NCBI GenBank assembly: GCA_945903465.1
Contig: CAMDOF010000016.1
Location: 1 to 64,000 of the forward strand
DNA length: 64,000 nucleotides
Source of the DNA: Opitutus sp. GAS368
GTDB taxonomy: Bacteria > Verrucomicrobiota > Verrucomicrobiia > Opitutales > Opitutaceae
Direction: 5' to 3'
In this document: piece after piece, positions 19,382 to 29,409 of the stretch
Layout of the letters: each line of letters begins with the position of its first letter
Position numbering within the stretch: the stretch's first letter is position 1
Position numbers and translations under genes: made by a program
The notes under the pieces: model-generated
Seen by the model: only the letters and a program-made list of their open reading frames with translations
The model's database searches: none
Told to the model about the DNA's origin: nothing

Positions 19382-20515
19382 ATGAATTCTCTGCCCCTCC
19401 TTCGCGCGGCCACCTGGTCGCTTTCCTTCCTCGGCTTACTTGGCTCTGCTCGTGCGGAAATCCTACCCGTATTTTTCGGCACCGGCGGCCCCGGAGCCAA
19501 GGGCATTTATCGCGCCACATTCAACACGGCAAACGGTAAATTGACCGCCGCCGAACTGGCCGCTGAAATCGGTTCTCCAGGCTTTCTGGCGCTCCACCCA
19601 GACGGGGAAAAACTTTACGCCACCGCCAACTTTTCCGGCGGGCCCGGGGTCGCCGCCTATACCGTCAAACCCGGCGGCGTCCTCGAGGCGCTCAACCAAG
19701 CCCCCACCGGCGACGGCGGCGCGGCTCACGTCGCCGTCCACCCCTCCGGAAAATTTCTCCTCACCGCGCAATACGGTAACGGCTCCACCGCCCTGTTTCC
19801 GCTCGACGCCGCCGGCCGCGTCGGGACGGCCAAAGTGACCAAACACCCAGGCGGCTCTCGCGTCGTCAAAGATCGCCAGGATGCCTCGCACGCTCACTAT
19901 TGCGGATTTTCTCCCGACGGCACATTCGCGCTGGTCCCCGATTTGGGGCTCGATGGCATCGTCATCTACCGCATCAACACCGCGATCCCGTCCATCGAGC
20001 GCCACGGCTTTGCCGCCTCCGTCCCAGGCGGCGGCCCGCGGCATCTGAAATTTTCGCCGGATGGAAAATTTATCTTCCTGCTCAACGAGATCGCCTCTTC
20101 CGTCACCACCTTTGCATGGGACGCCACCGCCGGGACGGCTCGCCAACTCGCCACCGTCCCCGCCCTCAGCGACGCCGCCAAAGCGAAGGAAGCCTTTAAC
20201 TCCGCCGCGGAAATCCTCATGCATCCCAGCGGCCGTTTCGTTTACTCGTCCAACCGCGGCCATGATTCCGTCACCCTCTATCGCGCCGAACCCACCACGG
20301 CGGCCCTGACGGTCGCCCAAGTGCAGCCCGTGCGCGGAGCCTTTCCTCGCAACATCAATCTCGCGCCCGGCGGTGAGTGGCTCCTCGCGGCTGGGGCCGA
20401 CTCGAACACCGTGTCCGTGCACCACGTGGACCCGACCACGGGCGAGCTGACCTATCAAACCAAGGGCGTGATCAACGTGCCGGCTCCCATCTGCATCCTT
20501 TTTGCACGGCGTTAA
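19382..20515 (+). CDS. Secreted lactonase of the YbhE / 6-phosphogluconolactonase type
   Basis: Seven-bladed beta-propeller lactonase, 377 residues from the ATG at 19382. A signal peptide (ATWSLSFLGLLGSARA) directs it outside the cytoplasm, so a true 6-phosphogluconolactonase role is unlikely despite the fold. Repeated blade motifs are GFLALHPDGEKLYA, HVAVHPSGKFLLTA, HLKFSPDGKFIFLL and EILMHPSGRFVYSSNRGHDS. Exported members are common in Verrucomicrobiota next to sugar oxidoreductases and may open sugar lactones made by them. It is a single gene here. Confidence 0.85.
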   Translation: MNSLPLLRAATWSLSFLGLLGSARAEILPVFFGTGGPGAKGIYRATFNTANGKLTAAELAAEIGSPGFLALHPDGEKLYATANFSGGPGVAAYTVKPGGVLEALNQAPTGDGGAAHVAVHPSGKFLLTAQYGNGSTALFPLDAAGRVGTAKVTKHPGGSRVVKDRQDASHAHYCGFSPDGTFALVPDLGLDGIVIYRINTAIPSIERHGFAASVPGGGPRHLKFSPDGKFIFLLNEIASSVTTFAWDATAGTARQLATVPALSDAAKAKEAFNSAAEILMHPSGRFVYSSNRGHDSVTLYRAEPTTAALTVAQVQPVRGAFPRNINLAPGGEWLLAAGADSNTVSVHHVDPTTGELTYQTKGVINVPAPICILFARR

Positions 20516-20931
20516 CCGCCCCGCCCGCCGCCACGCTGACGCTCCCTGCTTTTAAGCGCGCGGCGGACCGCAAGCCGGCCGCGGCGTTCCTGCGCCTCAC
20601 ATCATCGCCGCAGTCACCGCTCATCACCGCTGCCTCCGGCGATCAAGTCGAGCGCGCCACCCTCCCGCCCAACATCGGCCGAACCTCCGCTGCACACCTT
20701 CAGCGCACACTCGTAATCAAGTATCCCCAAAAGGACGAAGCGCCAAGGCGGTGCCGGTTATTTTAACATAATCCGTGAAATTTCGACGAACCCGCGACGT
20801 GCCTCCTCAGAGCCCCCGCCTCGCGGGCTTAACCGATACCCAGGCCTTTATTTCCTACTGCCCGAACCGCTTGCCTGCGCTCGGTCGCCGGCCTTCACTG
20901 AGTATCCACCATTAACCTACCGCGCCTTCCC
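20516..20931. other. Intergenic region, no feature recognised
   Basis: About 415 bp of GC-rich sequence with a short AT-rich patch at 20755-20790 (TTATTTTAACATAATCCG), the likely promoter area for the PfkB kinase gene. Confidence 0.5.
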
Positions 20932-21816
20932 ATGCCGCTTCCTTCCGTAATCTGCTTCGGAGAAATCCTCTGGGATTTCTTACCCGACGGAATATTTCCC
21001 GGCGGGGCGCCCTTTAACGTCGGCTACCATTTGCACCAACTCGGCGTACCCACGCACATCGTTTCTGCCGTCGGGCAGGACGTTTTAGGTGATGAATTGA
21101 AGCGCCGGCTGGAGGTTTGGGGGCTACCCGTCGACGCCATCACCCGCCCGCGCGCCCTCCCCACCGGCTTCGTCCGCGCCACCCTCGGGGCAAACGGCGA
21201 CGCGCATTATGAAATTATGCCCGGTGTCGCTTGGGATGCCATTGACGTAAGTGAGCCGACCCTCGCCCATGCCGCCGCCGCCGGCGCCATCATTTACGGC
21301 TCGCTGGCCCAACGGTCCCGCCATAACCGCACGGCCCTCACGCGCCTTCTGGCCGCGCTGCCCTCGTCCGCTTGGCGCGTCTTTGATGTGAATCTCCGCG
21401 CCCCCTACGACGACCTCGCTCTCGTCCGCGAACTCGCCGGCCAAGCGACGCTTTTGAAGCTCAACCACGAGGAAGCGGCGCGGCTCATCGGCGAGCGCGC
21501 CCAAGCGGCCCAAGGTGAAGCCCACGCCCGAACTCTGGCCGCCGAAACGGGTGCCAACACGATCGTCATCACCGCCGGAGCCGCCGGCGCGGGCCTGCTG
21601 CGCGCCGGGGAGTGGCATTGGGAAAAAAGCCTGAGCATCCAAGTGATGGATACGGTGGGCGCTGGCGATGCCTTTCTGGCCGCGCTGGTCGCCCACCTTC
21701 TCCAAGGGGCCTCCGCCCCGGCCAGCCTGGCCCACGCCTGCCGCCTCGGCGAATGGGTCGCGAGCCAGCGCGGAGCCACCCCCGCCCATCCCGCCGCACC
21801 GCCAACGCCAAGCTGA
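20932..21816 (+). CDS. PfkB-family carbohydrate kinase (fructokinase-like)
   Basis: Ribokinase-fold sugar kinase, 294 residues. The N-terminal substrate motif is FPGGAPFNVGYHLHQLG, and the ATP and catalytic motif is DTVGAGDAFLAAL with the catalytic Asp near residue 247. The start (ICFGEILWDFLPDG) resembles bacterial fructokinases. It would phosphorylate a ketohexose such as fructose. It lies 104 bp upstream of a sulfatase on the same strand, which suggests shared use in glycan catabolism, though an independent promoter is possible. Confidence 0.88.
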   Translation: MPLPSVICFGEILWDFLPDGIFPGGAPFNVGYHLHQLGVPTHIVSAVGQDVLGDELKRRLEVWGLPVDAITRPRALPTGFVRATLGANGDAHYEIMPGVAWDAIDVSEPTLAHAAAAGAIIYGSLAQRSRHNRTALTRLLAALPSSAWRVFDVNLRAPYDDLALVRELAGQATLLKLNHEEAARLIGERAQAAQGEAHARTLAAETGANTIVITAGAAGAGLLRAGEWHWEKSLSIQVMDTVGAGDAFLAALVAHLLQGASAPASLAHACRLGEWVASQRGATPAHPAAPPTPS

Positions 21817-21919
21817 CCGCAACCGCCGCCGCCCCGGCAAGGTGCGCGGGCGCGAGTCTACCGCCACTGCTGACACCTCACGACCTTGCCTTGGGGCGCC
21901 GAACCCCTTGGATTTCCCC

Positions 21920-23356
21920 ATGTTGTCCTGCCCCTGCCCTCGCCTCTTCCGGCCGCTGGTTTTCATCGCGAGCAGCCTCGCGAGCCTCGCCACTCACGCC
22001 GCCCCGTCCAATCCGCCGAACATCCTGTTCATCGCCGTCGACGATCTCAACCACTGGGTCGGCCATCTCGGACGCAACCCACAAACGCAACCCCCCCACA
22101 TCGACCGGCTGGCCGGGATGGGCGTCACCTTTCGCCATGCCTACTGCGCTGTACCCGCATGCGAACCGGCGAGGGGCGCGCTCATGGGCGGAAGGCGGCC
22201 GTGGAGTACCGGACTTTACTATAACGGCGATAAATGGAAGAATTACCTACGCGAGGGCGAAGGCCTGACCATGCCGTTTAAACGGGCCGGTTACCGCGTC
22301 GCGGGCGCGGGTAAAATCTACCACGGTGATCAATATTTTCCGAGCGAATGGCACGAGTACATGGACTCGAGCGCACTCTCCGCCAAAGGTGAGGGGGTCG
22401 ATAAAGACGAAGGTTTTCACAAGCCCCTGCGTCACGATCTCAAGGACGAGGATTTGATGGACTGGCACACGGTAAATTATTGTATCGAGCGGCTGCAGGA
22501 GGATCGCCGTGCGCCCTTTTTCGTCGCTTGCGGGCTGCACAAACCGCATCTGCCGTTTGCCGTGCCGCGCAAATACTACGCCCCGTTTCCCCTCGAAAGC
22601 ATTCAACTGCCGCCACACCGCGCAGATGATCTGGCCGACGTACCGGCGGGCGGAATAAAAATGGCCAAGCCCAACGGCGACCACGCGCAATTTCTGCGCG
22701 ATGGCAATTGGCGAAATGCGATCCAATCTTACCTCGCCGCCATCGCGTACACCGACATGAACGTCGGCCGCTTGCTCGATGCCCTCGCAAAGAGCCCGCA
22801 ACGCGACAACACGATCGTAGTTTTCTGGGGGGACCACGGCTGGTCACTCGGTGAGAAAAGCCACTGGCGCAAATTTGCGCTTTGGGAAGAACCGACGCGG
22901 GCCCCCTTCATCGTGGTGGCACCCGGCGTCACTAAGCCCGGCGGCGTCTCCACCCGCACCGTCGATTTCATGAGCATCTACCCCACGCTCTGCGAGCTCG
23001 CCGGAATCCCCGTTCCGGCCCATGTGGAAGGGAGCAGTATCCTATCCCTGCTCCGCGATCCCCAGGCGCCCTGGAGCCAACCCGCCATCACCACGCACGG
23101 ATTTCAGAATCACACCGTACGCACGGAACAATGGCGTTACATTCGCTACGCCGATGGGGGCGAAGAACTTTACGACGAAACCGCCGACCCCTACGAATGG
23201 ACCAATCTTGCCAAGAACCCCGCCTTCGCCACGACCAAGGCCGATCTAGCAAAATGGCTGCCCAAAAAAAATGCTCCGCACACCGGCCTCGGCCGGGCCG
23301 ACGAGGGCGATGAGGCCGCGGGCGTCCCAAAGGGTAAGCGGACCAAAGCAAAGTAA
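21920..23356 (+). CDS. Secreted sulfatase (iduronate-2-sulfatase-like)
   Basis: Type I sulfatase, 478 residues from the ATG at 21920, with a signal peptide ending near SLATHAA. Metal site FIAVDDLNHWVG; formylglycine motif Cys81 in CEPARGALMGGRRPWSTG, a regular CxPxR variant. GAGKIYHGDQYF and VFWGDHGWSLGEKSHWRKF are characteristic of the iduronate-2-sulfatase and choline-sulfatase branch. The C-terminus is a Lys/Arg-rich tail. It differs in subfamily from the sulfatase at 17307-18752, so the two probably remove sulfate from different positions or glycans. Confidence 0.9.
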   Translation: MLSCPCPRLFRPLVFIASSLASLATHAAPSNPPNILFIAVDDLNHWVGHLGRNPQTQPPHIDRLAGMGVTFRHAYCAVPACEPARGALMGGRRPWSTGLYYNGDKWKNYLREGEGLTMPFKRAGYRVAGAGKIYHGDQYFPSEWHEYMDSSALSAKGEGVDKDEGFHKPLRHDLKDEDLMDWHTVNYCIERLQEDRRAPFFVACGLHKPHLPFAVPRKYYAPFPLESIQLPPHRADDLADVPAGGIKMAKPNGDHAQFLRDGNWRNAIQSYLAAIAYTDMNVGRLLDALAKSPQRDNTIVVFWGDHGWSLGEKSHWRKFALWEEPTRAPFIVVAPGVTKPGGVSTRTVDFMSIYPTLCELAGIPVPAHVEGSSILSLLRDPQAPWSQPAITTHGFQNHTVRTEQWRYIRYADGGEELYDETADPYEWTNLAKNPAFATTKADLAKWLPKKNAPHTGLGRADEGDEAAGVPKGKRTKAK

Positions 23357-23682
23357 GCTGCCACGCCCGCCGAGCGCGGCCAACGACCGGTCCGACGCTC
23401 GGCGCGATCACGGCCGTGCGTCCCGACCGCGGCCCTGCGCCGAGCTCAGGACCGAGCTCGACTGGCGGTGCGGACGCCTACATAGGCCGCCACGCTCGGC
23501 GGACTCTTTGAGCAACCGAACGTTTCGTGGGATCGAAATCGCCGATCATCTTCTCCCCGATCGCCGCGCTCGCGCGACCTAGAATCGAATCGCGACCACT
23601 CAACCTTAGCTCAGGCGATTTGCGTTAATTCTTGTTGCCTCCACCGAGTTGACTAACCTCGAACGTATTCTCGTGAACGCCG
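23357..23682. other. Intergenic region, no feature recognised
   Basis: About 325 bp with no supported gene or hairpin. The stretch 23605-23640 (TTAGCTCAGGCGATTTGCG and adjacent bases) is the least GC-rich part and may hold the promoter for the kinase at 23683. Confidence 0.5.
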
Positions 23683-26600
23683 ATGCCACCGCATGAAAAT
23701 ACCGCCGGGCCGCCCAGCGCGCCGCCACGCGCGCCGCCTGCGGAGACCAAGCGCGCTTTCCTCGTGGCACTGGCCCTGGGCGGCTGGCTGCTCATCACTA
23801 CCGCCGCCACGACTTTAGTCGTTAAAAACGCCGTCGGTGAATCAAGCCTTCGCGAGTTCAGTGTTCGCTGTCAGGAAATTCACCTTGAAATGGCCGATCA
23901 TCTCCAAAAAGGAGCCGACCGGCTGAACCGCAGCGCCGCTTTTTTGAGTTCGCCAGAGAGCCGCGTGACGCGCGCGGACTGGCAGCGTTTCATGGCAGCG
24001 CAACCCGCCCTCGGGAAAATCCCCGGCCTCCAATCCGTCGGCTTCGCTCGGCACCTTAACTCATTCGACTTAAACCGGCATCTCGAGGAACTCCGCGCCG
24101 AGGGTTTCCCTAACTACACCCTCCGACCCGAAGGAGAAAGCACCAGTTATGCGCCTATCACCTATGCGGAGTCCCTCAACCCAGGCACCTCCACCCAGCT
24201 AGGATTCGATCTCCTGAGCATCCCCGCTTGGCGGCGCGCGCTGCTCCGGGCGCGCGACGAACGGCGCACCACCCTTGCTGAAAAAACAACTTTCCCCCAC
24301 ACCCCCGACCCAAAAGCCGCGGTTGAGTTCACGATTTTCGCTCCCGTTTTCGGTCCCTCGCTCAACGACCCTCTGCGCCTCAACCCACCCTCCCGCCTGC
24401 TGGGCTGGATTTATCATCGCTACCCATTCGATCCTTGGTTGCGCGGCGTCTTGGGCGATTCCGACCTCACGAATACTCCCGATATCCGCCTGGAAATTTT
24501 TGACGGGGACGACCTCTCGGCGTCCTCGCAGCTCCACGACACCTCCCCGCTCCCAGCGCCGGCGATCGGCGCACGCGCAGCGGTGACCAACCAGAAAATT
24601 CTCAACGCCGCTGGGCACCAGTGGACCTTGCGTTTCACCCAGCTCAGCCCCACCGGCTTCTTCGGCCGTGGCGACCGCCGAATCTGGCTCACGCTCATCA
24701 TTGGCACCACCAGCAGCCTGTTCCTCGCAGCACTGCTCTTCTCCCTGCTTAAAATTCACCCGCGCCTACCGCCGCCAGCACAAACCTCGACGCTGGCCAT
24801 GGAGCCCGGCGAAGACATCTTCCGAGCCATCCTTGATTCTAGCGTCGACTGGGAAATCTGGTGCGGGCCCGACCGGAAAATCCGCTGGGTGAACGCCGCC
24901 GCTGAGCGCATCACCGGATATACTCCCGCTGAAATCATCGCCATGCCCGATCTGGCCGCAGTCATGATCGCGCCGGACGATCGCGCGAGATTCCGAAACT
25001 GCTTGGAAAGCGAGCCCGCTGAGAGCGGCCGCGTCAGCCCCAGTTTCATTTGTATCCATAAGAATGACACGAAATTTCTGGTCGGATTTTCATGGAGACC
25101 CCTTCTGGGTTCGTCCGGTCATTCTAACGGCTGGCGCCTCACCGGGCGGGACCTCAGCGCCCAGCAACAACTTGAAACGGAGCTGCGACGCTCCACCGCG
25201 GCTCTCGAACAATCGAACCTCGCGATCATGATCACAGATCAGGGCGGCAAAATCGAATTCGTTAACCACGAATTTACGGTTATGACCGGCTATACCTCCG
25301 CTGAAGTGATCGGCCGAAATCCGCGCTTGCTCAAATCGGGCCAGACTCCCGCGACGACTTACCAATCCCTTTGGCAGCAGCTCAACCGAGGGGAAAGCTG
25401 GCGGGGCGAGTTCATTAATCAGAAGAAAAATGGCGAAATCTTCTGGGAGGACGTTAATATCGCTCCTTTGCGCAACGATCAGGGCACCCTCACCCACTAC
25501 GTCGCCATCAAGCACGACATCTCCGAGCAGCGCCGGCTCCAAATCGAGCTCAAAGAATCTAACGATCGCCTCAACTTGGCGACCCGCGCCGGTGGCGTCG
25601 GTATTTGGGATTATAACGCACCCAACGCAACGATGGTGTGGGATGACCAGATGCTGCGACTCCACGGACTCACCCCTGAGCAATTCAGCAATCACGGCAC
25701 CTCTTGGATTCAAAGCATCCATCCCGAGGATCGCCTCCGCTATACCACTACTTTCGAGCGCGCACTCAAGGGCGGGGACTCATTCGAGTTGGAATTCCGC
25801 GTCATCTGGCCAAACGGCTCGATCCACGAGATCAAGGCCTTGGCCGTCGTGTTCCGCGATGCGCGTAACCGACCCCATCGAGTCTGCGGCACTCATTGGG
25901 ATATCACCCTCGAAAAGTCGACTGTCGCGGCCTTGCTGAGCAGCGAATCGCTCCTCCAATCAGTCCTTGAATCCACCCCGCTGGGTTTACTCGTCGTCAG
26001 CCACCCCACCTCCGAGATCATTAACTTCAACAACCGGTTCTGCCAAATCTGGTCGTTGGAAGCGCTCTCCGCACCCATGCGCCGCGGCGAGACTGGCTAC
26101 CGTGATCTCCTGGCTCACTGCTCTCAACGATTGGCTGACGCACCCGCATTTATGGCCGGCCACACGGCGTGGTCCGACCCGCTCCCTCTTGAAACGGTCG
26201 AGTGTGAGATCGCATGCGTGCAGAATCAAACGATTCGCTACTTTTCCACCCCCATCCCCGACGTCGACCCCCAAAAGCACCGCCGCCTCCATGTGTATGA
26301 AGATATCACCCTGAAAAAACGTCACGCCGCCGAGATCGCCACCAGCTTGGAGAAGGCCAACCTTGTTGCCGAAACCCGGGCGCGGTTCATCTCAACGATC
26401 TCGCACGAGTTCCGCACACCGATGACCGCAGCGATGGCGGCGGCGGAATTACTCCAGTACCATTTTGACCGCATCGCCCCCACCAAGCGCAACGAGCTGC
26501 TCGCTCGCATCGGGGCCTCCCTCCATCGCCTCACGGAAATCCTTGATGACGTCCTCGTCTTAAACCGCGCGGATGCCCAGCGCACGGTCGTTCGTCTTTC

Positions 26601-27048
26601 ACCCGTTAATCTGCCCACCTACCTGGAGAACATCATCGAAGAGATCCGGATCAGCGATCGCGATAACCACCCGTTCTCCCTGCACGCAGAGGGCGACTTG
26701 ACGGCCGTCACTTCCGACCCCCATCTCCTTCACCACATCGTTTCCAATCTCCTCAGCAACGCCGTCCGCTACTCTCCGGCCGGCCGGCCGGTGATTATCC
26801 GGATCGCCGCCGAGGCCACGCAGACCGTCATCGATATCGAAGATCACGGCATCGGTATTCCTTCAGACGATCTTGCCCGAATCTTTCAACCTTTCGAACG
26901 CGGCACCAACGTCGGCAACACGCCCGGCACTGGCCTCGGCCTCAACATCGCCGAGCGCATGGCCGGCCTGCTCGCCGGCACGCTCACCGCTAGATCCACC
27001 CTCGGCACCGGCACCTGTTTTACGCTTTTACTCCCTCACCAGCACTGA
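23683..27048 (+). CDS. CHASE-domain multi-PAS sensor histidine kinase
   Basis: Membrane sensor kinase of 1121 residues. A first membrane helix near residues 25-47 (FLVALALGGWLLITT) is followed by a periplasmic CHASE domain of about 250 residues (LQSVGFARHLNSFD; YAPITYAESLN) and a second helix near 335-360 (LTLIIGTTSSLFLAALLFSL). Four PAS/PAC units follow (for example ITGYTPAEI, MTGYTSAEVIGRN and LRLHGLTPEQF), then HisKA with His908 in ISHEFRTPM and a HATPase with GLGLNIAERMAG. It lacks a receiver domain. The REC-kinase genes downstream are the obvious partners. CHASE domains sense small extracellular ligands. Confidence 0.9.
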   Translation: MPPHENTAGPPSAPPRAPPAETKRAFLVALALGGWLLITTAATTLVVKNAVGESSLREFSVRCQEIHLEMADHLQKGADRLNRSAAFLSSPESRVTRADWQRFMAAQPALGKIPGLQSVGFARHLNSFDLNRHLEELRAEGFPNYTLRPEGESTSYAPITYAESLNPGTSTQLGFDLLSIPAWRRALLRARDERRTTLAEKTTFPHTPDPKAAVEFTIFAPVFGPSLNDPLRLNPPSRLLGWIYHRYPFDPWLRGVLGDSDLTNTPDIRLEIFDGDDLSASSQLHDTSPLPAPAIGARAAVTNQKILNAAGHQWTLRFTQLSPTGFFGRGDRRIWLTLIIGTTSSLFLAALLFSLLKIHPRLPPPAQTSTLAMEPGEDIFRAILDSSVDWEIWCGPDRKIRWVNAAAERITGYTPAEIIAMPDLAAVMIAPDDRARFRNCLESEPAESGRVSPSFICIHKNDTKFLVGFSWRPLLGSSGHSNGWRLTGRDLSAQQQLETELRRSTAALEQSNLAIMITDQGGKIEFVNHEFTVMTGYTSAEVIGRNPRLLKSGQTPATTYQSLWQQLNRGESWRGEFINQKKNGEIFWEDVNIAPLRNDQGTLTHYVAIKHDISEQRRLQIELKESNDRLNLATRAGGVGIWDYNAPNATMVWDDQMLRLHGLTPEQFSNHGTSWIQSIHPEDRLRYTTTFERALKGGDSFELEFRVIWPNGSIHEIKALAVVFRDARNRPHRVCGTHWDITLEKSTVAALLSSESLLQSVLESTPLGLLVVSHPTSEIINFNNRFCQIWSLEALSAPMRRGETGYRDLLAHCSQRLADAPAFMAGHTAWSDPLPLETVECEIACVQNQTIRYFSTPIPDVDPQKHRRLHVYEDITLKKRHAAEIATSLEKANLVAETRARFISTISHEFRTPMTAAMAAAELLQYHFDRIAPTKRNELLARIGASLHRLTEILDDVLVLNRADAQRTVVRLSPVNLPTYLENIIEEIRISDRDNHPFSLHAEGDLTAVTSDPHLLHHIVSNLLSNAVRYSPAGRPVIIRIAAEATQTVIDIEDHGIGIPSDDLARIFQPFERGTNVGNTPGTGLGLNIAERMAGLLAGTLTARSTLGTGTCFTLLLPHQH

Positions 27049-27106
27049 GGTAAAACCACTCACCAGCACCAAGGTAAGACAACTCACGACCACTCATTTG
27101 AAATCA

Positions 27107-28228
27107 ATGAAACATCTGACTCACTCCACCGTTTTACTCGTCGAAGACGACCCCGGCATCCGTGAGTCCTTGGCGGATATCCTTACCCTCAACGGCATCC
27201 GCACGATCACCGCCGACGATGGCCTCGCCGGCCTTGCCGCCGCTCGCCAACATGCGCCCTCGCTCATCATTACGGACATCCGCATGCCCGGGCTCAACGG
27301 CTACGAGTTGCTCGAAGCCATTCGCCAAGATGCATCGCTCCGCACCATTCCAGTCATCGTTATCTCCGCCAAAGCCGAACGCGCCGCCACCCGCCGCGCC
27401 ATGGATCTCGGCGCCGACGACTTCATCACCAAGCCGTTCACCGAGGAAGAGGTCATCCGTTCTGTCGCCAGTCGCTTGGAAAAAAAAGATCTCCTCGACG
27501 AACTCGCCGCCTTCGCCCACACCGTCGCTCACGATCTCAAAAATCCCCTCGCGACCTTGACCGGGCGCATCGAACTGACCGACATGATGGTCGGCGAGGT
27601 CGACGAACCCACGCTCCGCCACCACCTCGCGCAGGCCCGCAAGGCCGCCCGCCGCCTCAACGATATCATCGAGGAGCTCCTGCTGCTCGCTGGCGTCCGC
27701 CAACAAACCGTCGCGTCCGTTCCGCTCAACTCGGACACCGTCGTCGCCGAGGCCACCGACCGCCTCGAGTATCTGCTCAAACAACACAACGCCAGCGTCC
27801 GCCTCCCCAAAACTTGGCCACCCGCTCACGGGCATGCCCCTTGGGTCGTCGAGGTCTGGGTCAACCTGATCAGCAACGCCGCGAAATACGGTGGCACCCA
27901 GCCAGTGATCACCCTCGGCGGCGCCACCAACCCAGACGGCGGCTCAACCCGATTTTGGGTCCAAGACGAAGGCCTCGGGGTCAGCCCCGCTGACCAACCG
28001 CACATATTTGTGCCTTTCGCCCAGCTTTCCCTAAATCGAACCAACGGCCACGGGCTCGGCCTCTCCATCGTCCGTCGCATTATCGAAAAACTCGGCGGTC
28101 AGGTCGGCTTCAGCAGCCCACCAGGGGCCGGCGCGCGTTTCTGGTTCGAACTGCCCAACCATCACCATGACCCCCTCACCCCCGCCTCCAGCACCAGCCA
28201 ACTCCCAACCAGCCCCCATCTGACATGA
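27107..28228 (+). CDS. Receiver-histidine kinase fusion protein
   Basis: 373 residues from the ATG at 27107. The N-terminal receiver has acidic residues EDD at 13-15, phosphoacceptor Asp57 in ITDIRMPG and Lys109 in TKPF. A kinase core follows with His142 in TVAHDLKNPLATL and a HATPase with NLISNAAKY and GLGLSIVRRI. It has no membrane segment. It starts 58 bp after the CHASE kinase, preceded by a short imperfect duplication (CTCACCAGCAC twice at 27035-27070), and overlaps the next gene by ATGA. The layout suggests it takes phosphate from one kinase and passes it on. Confidence 0.88.
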   Translation: MKHLTHSTVLLVEDDPGIRESLADILTLNGIRTITADDGLAGLAAARQHAPSLIITDIRMPGLNGYELLEAIRQDASLRTIPVIVISAKAERAATRRAMDLGADDFITKPFTEEEVIRSVASRLEKKDLLDELAAFAHTVAHDLKNPLATLTGRIELTDMMVGEVDEPTLRHHLAQARKAARRLNDIIEELLLLAGVRQQTVASVPLNSDTVVAEATDRLEYLLKQHNASVRLPKTWPPAHGHAPWVVEVWVNLISNAAKYGGTQPVITLGGATNPDGGSTRFWVQDEGLGVSPADQPHIFVPFAQLSLNRTNGHGLGLSIVRRIIEKLGGQVGFSSPPGAGARFWFELPNHHHDPLTPASSTSQLPTSPHLT

Positions 28229-29304
28229 AAATTCTCATCGTCGAAGATGACGCCTCCATTCGGGAAATCCTTCAAGACCTCCTCGAGATTAACGGCCACA
28301 CCGTCACCGCCGCCGCCGACGGTCAGGCCGGGATCGATCTCGCTCAACTCGGCCCCGAGCTAATCCTTTGTGATATCGGCCTCCCCGATAAAAACGGCTT
28401 CGAAGTCCTCGCCGCCCTCCGTCAAATCGAGACGTGCCGCGAGATTCCTTTCATTTTTCTCACCGCCCGCGCCGACCGCGATGATCAACGCCGCGGCATG
28501 GCGCTCGGCGCCGATGATTATATCACCAAGCCGTTCACCCAACGCGATATCACCGAGGCCATCGCCGCACGCATCCAACGCCAACAACCCCTCCGCGCCC
28601 GCGTCGCCCAACTTCTCGCCGAGCGTCGCACCGAAATCGGCGCCAACTGGTCGCATGAATTATTAACGCCCCTTAACGGCGTCCTCGGCGGTTTGGCGTT
28701 AATCGAGGCAGAGGCCGATACGATCAAACCCAACCAGCTCAGAGAACTCTTGGCCCTCATCCGCGATGGCGCCGAAAGACAATTCACATTCTCCCGCAAA
28801 CTCATCCTTTTCTACGAACTCGAACGTCTCAAAACCAACCCCTCGAAGTACGCACCTGGCCGCTGTGAAGCGGATGAAATCATTTACGCGGCGGCCAACC
28901 CCGCGGACCACCCGGCCATTCGGCCCAGCGATCTCAACGTGAGCTGTGGCGTCGCCGCCATCGCCGGCACCTCCAGCCATCTTACGGCCGCACTCAGCGA
29001 GATCATCGAGAACGCCTTCCGCTTTTCTCGGCCAGGTGACCGAGTGAACGTCTCCGGAAATCGCCGCGGCCACCGCTATCATATCGTCGTCACCGATCAC
29101 GGACCTGGCCTGACCGCCGAACAACGCGCCCACCTCGCGCCGTTCACTCAATTCGACCGCGGCCGGCAAGAGCAACAGGGCCTCGGCCTCGGTCTCGCCA
29201 TCGCCCGCCTCACCGCGGAGTCCGCCCTCGGAGAATTACGACTCGAAGCCACCGGCCCGGGCGAGCGCGGACTCAAGGTCACCTTCGATCTGCCCTCGCT
29301 TTAA
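28225..29304 (+). CDS. Second receiver-histidine kinase protein
   Basis: 359 residues; the ATG overlaps the previous stop (ATGA, 28225-28228). Receiver with Asp50 in LCDIGLPDKNG and the TKPF Lys at 102, then a HisKA-like helix pair with His144 in NWSHELLTPLNG, and a HATPase (EIIENAFRFSRPG, VVTDHGPGL, GLGLGLAIARL). Soluble. It closes a three-gene signalling operon that contains no helix-turn-helix or other output domain, so the final effector must be encoded elsewhere or the proteins control each other. Confidence 0.87.
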   Translation: MKILIVEDDASIREILQDLLEINGHTVTAAADGQAGIDLAQLGPELILCDIGLPDKNGFEVLAALRQIETCREIPFIFLTARADRDDQRRGMALGADDYITKPFTQRDITEAIAARIQRQQPLRARVAQLLAERRTEIGANWSHELLTPLNGVLGGLALIEAEADTIKPNQLRELLALIRDGAERQFTFSRKLILFYELERLKTNPSKYAPGRCEADEIIYAAANPADHPAIRPSDLNVSCGVAAIAGTSSHLTAALSEIIENAFRFSRPGDRVNVSGNRRGHRYHIVVTDHGPGLTAEQRAHLAPFTQFDRGRQEQQGLGLGLAIARLTAESALGELRLEATGPGERGLKVTFDLPSL

Positions 29305-29409
29305 TCAACCCAACGCTCCAGCCAGCACGCGACTCGGCAAAGTCACCCCCGCCAACCGCCCGCCGCCGCGGCCCACTCACAACGCGTCGCTTCGGCACGC
29401 TTGCGGCCA

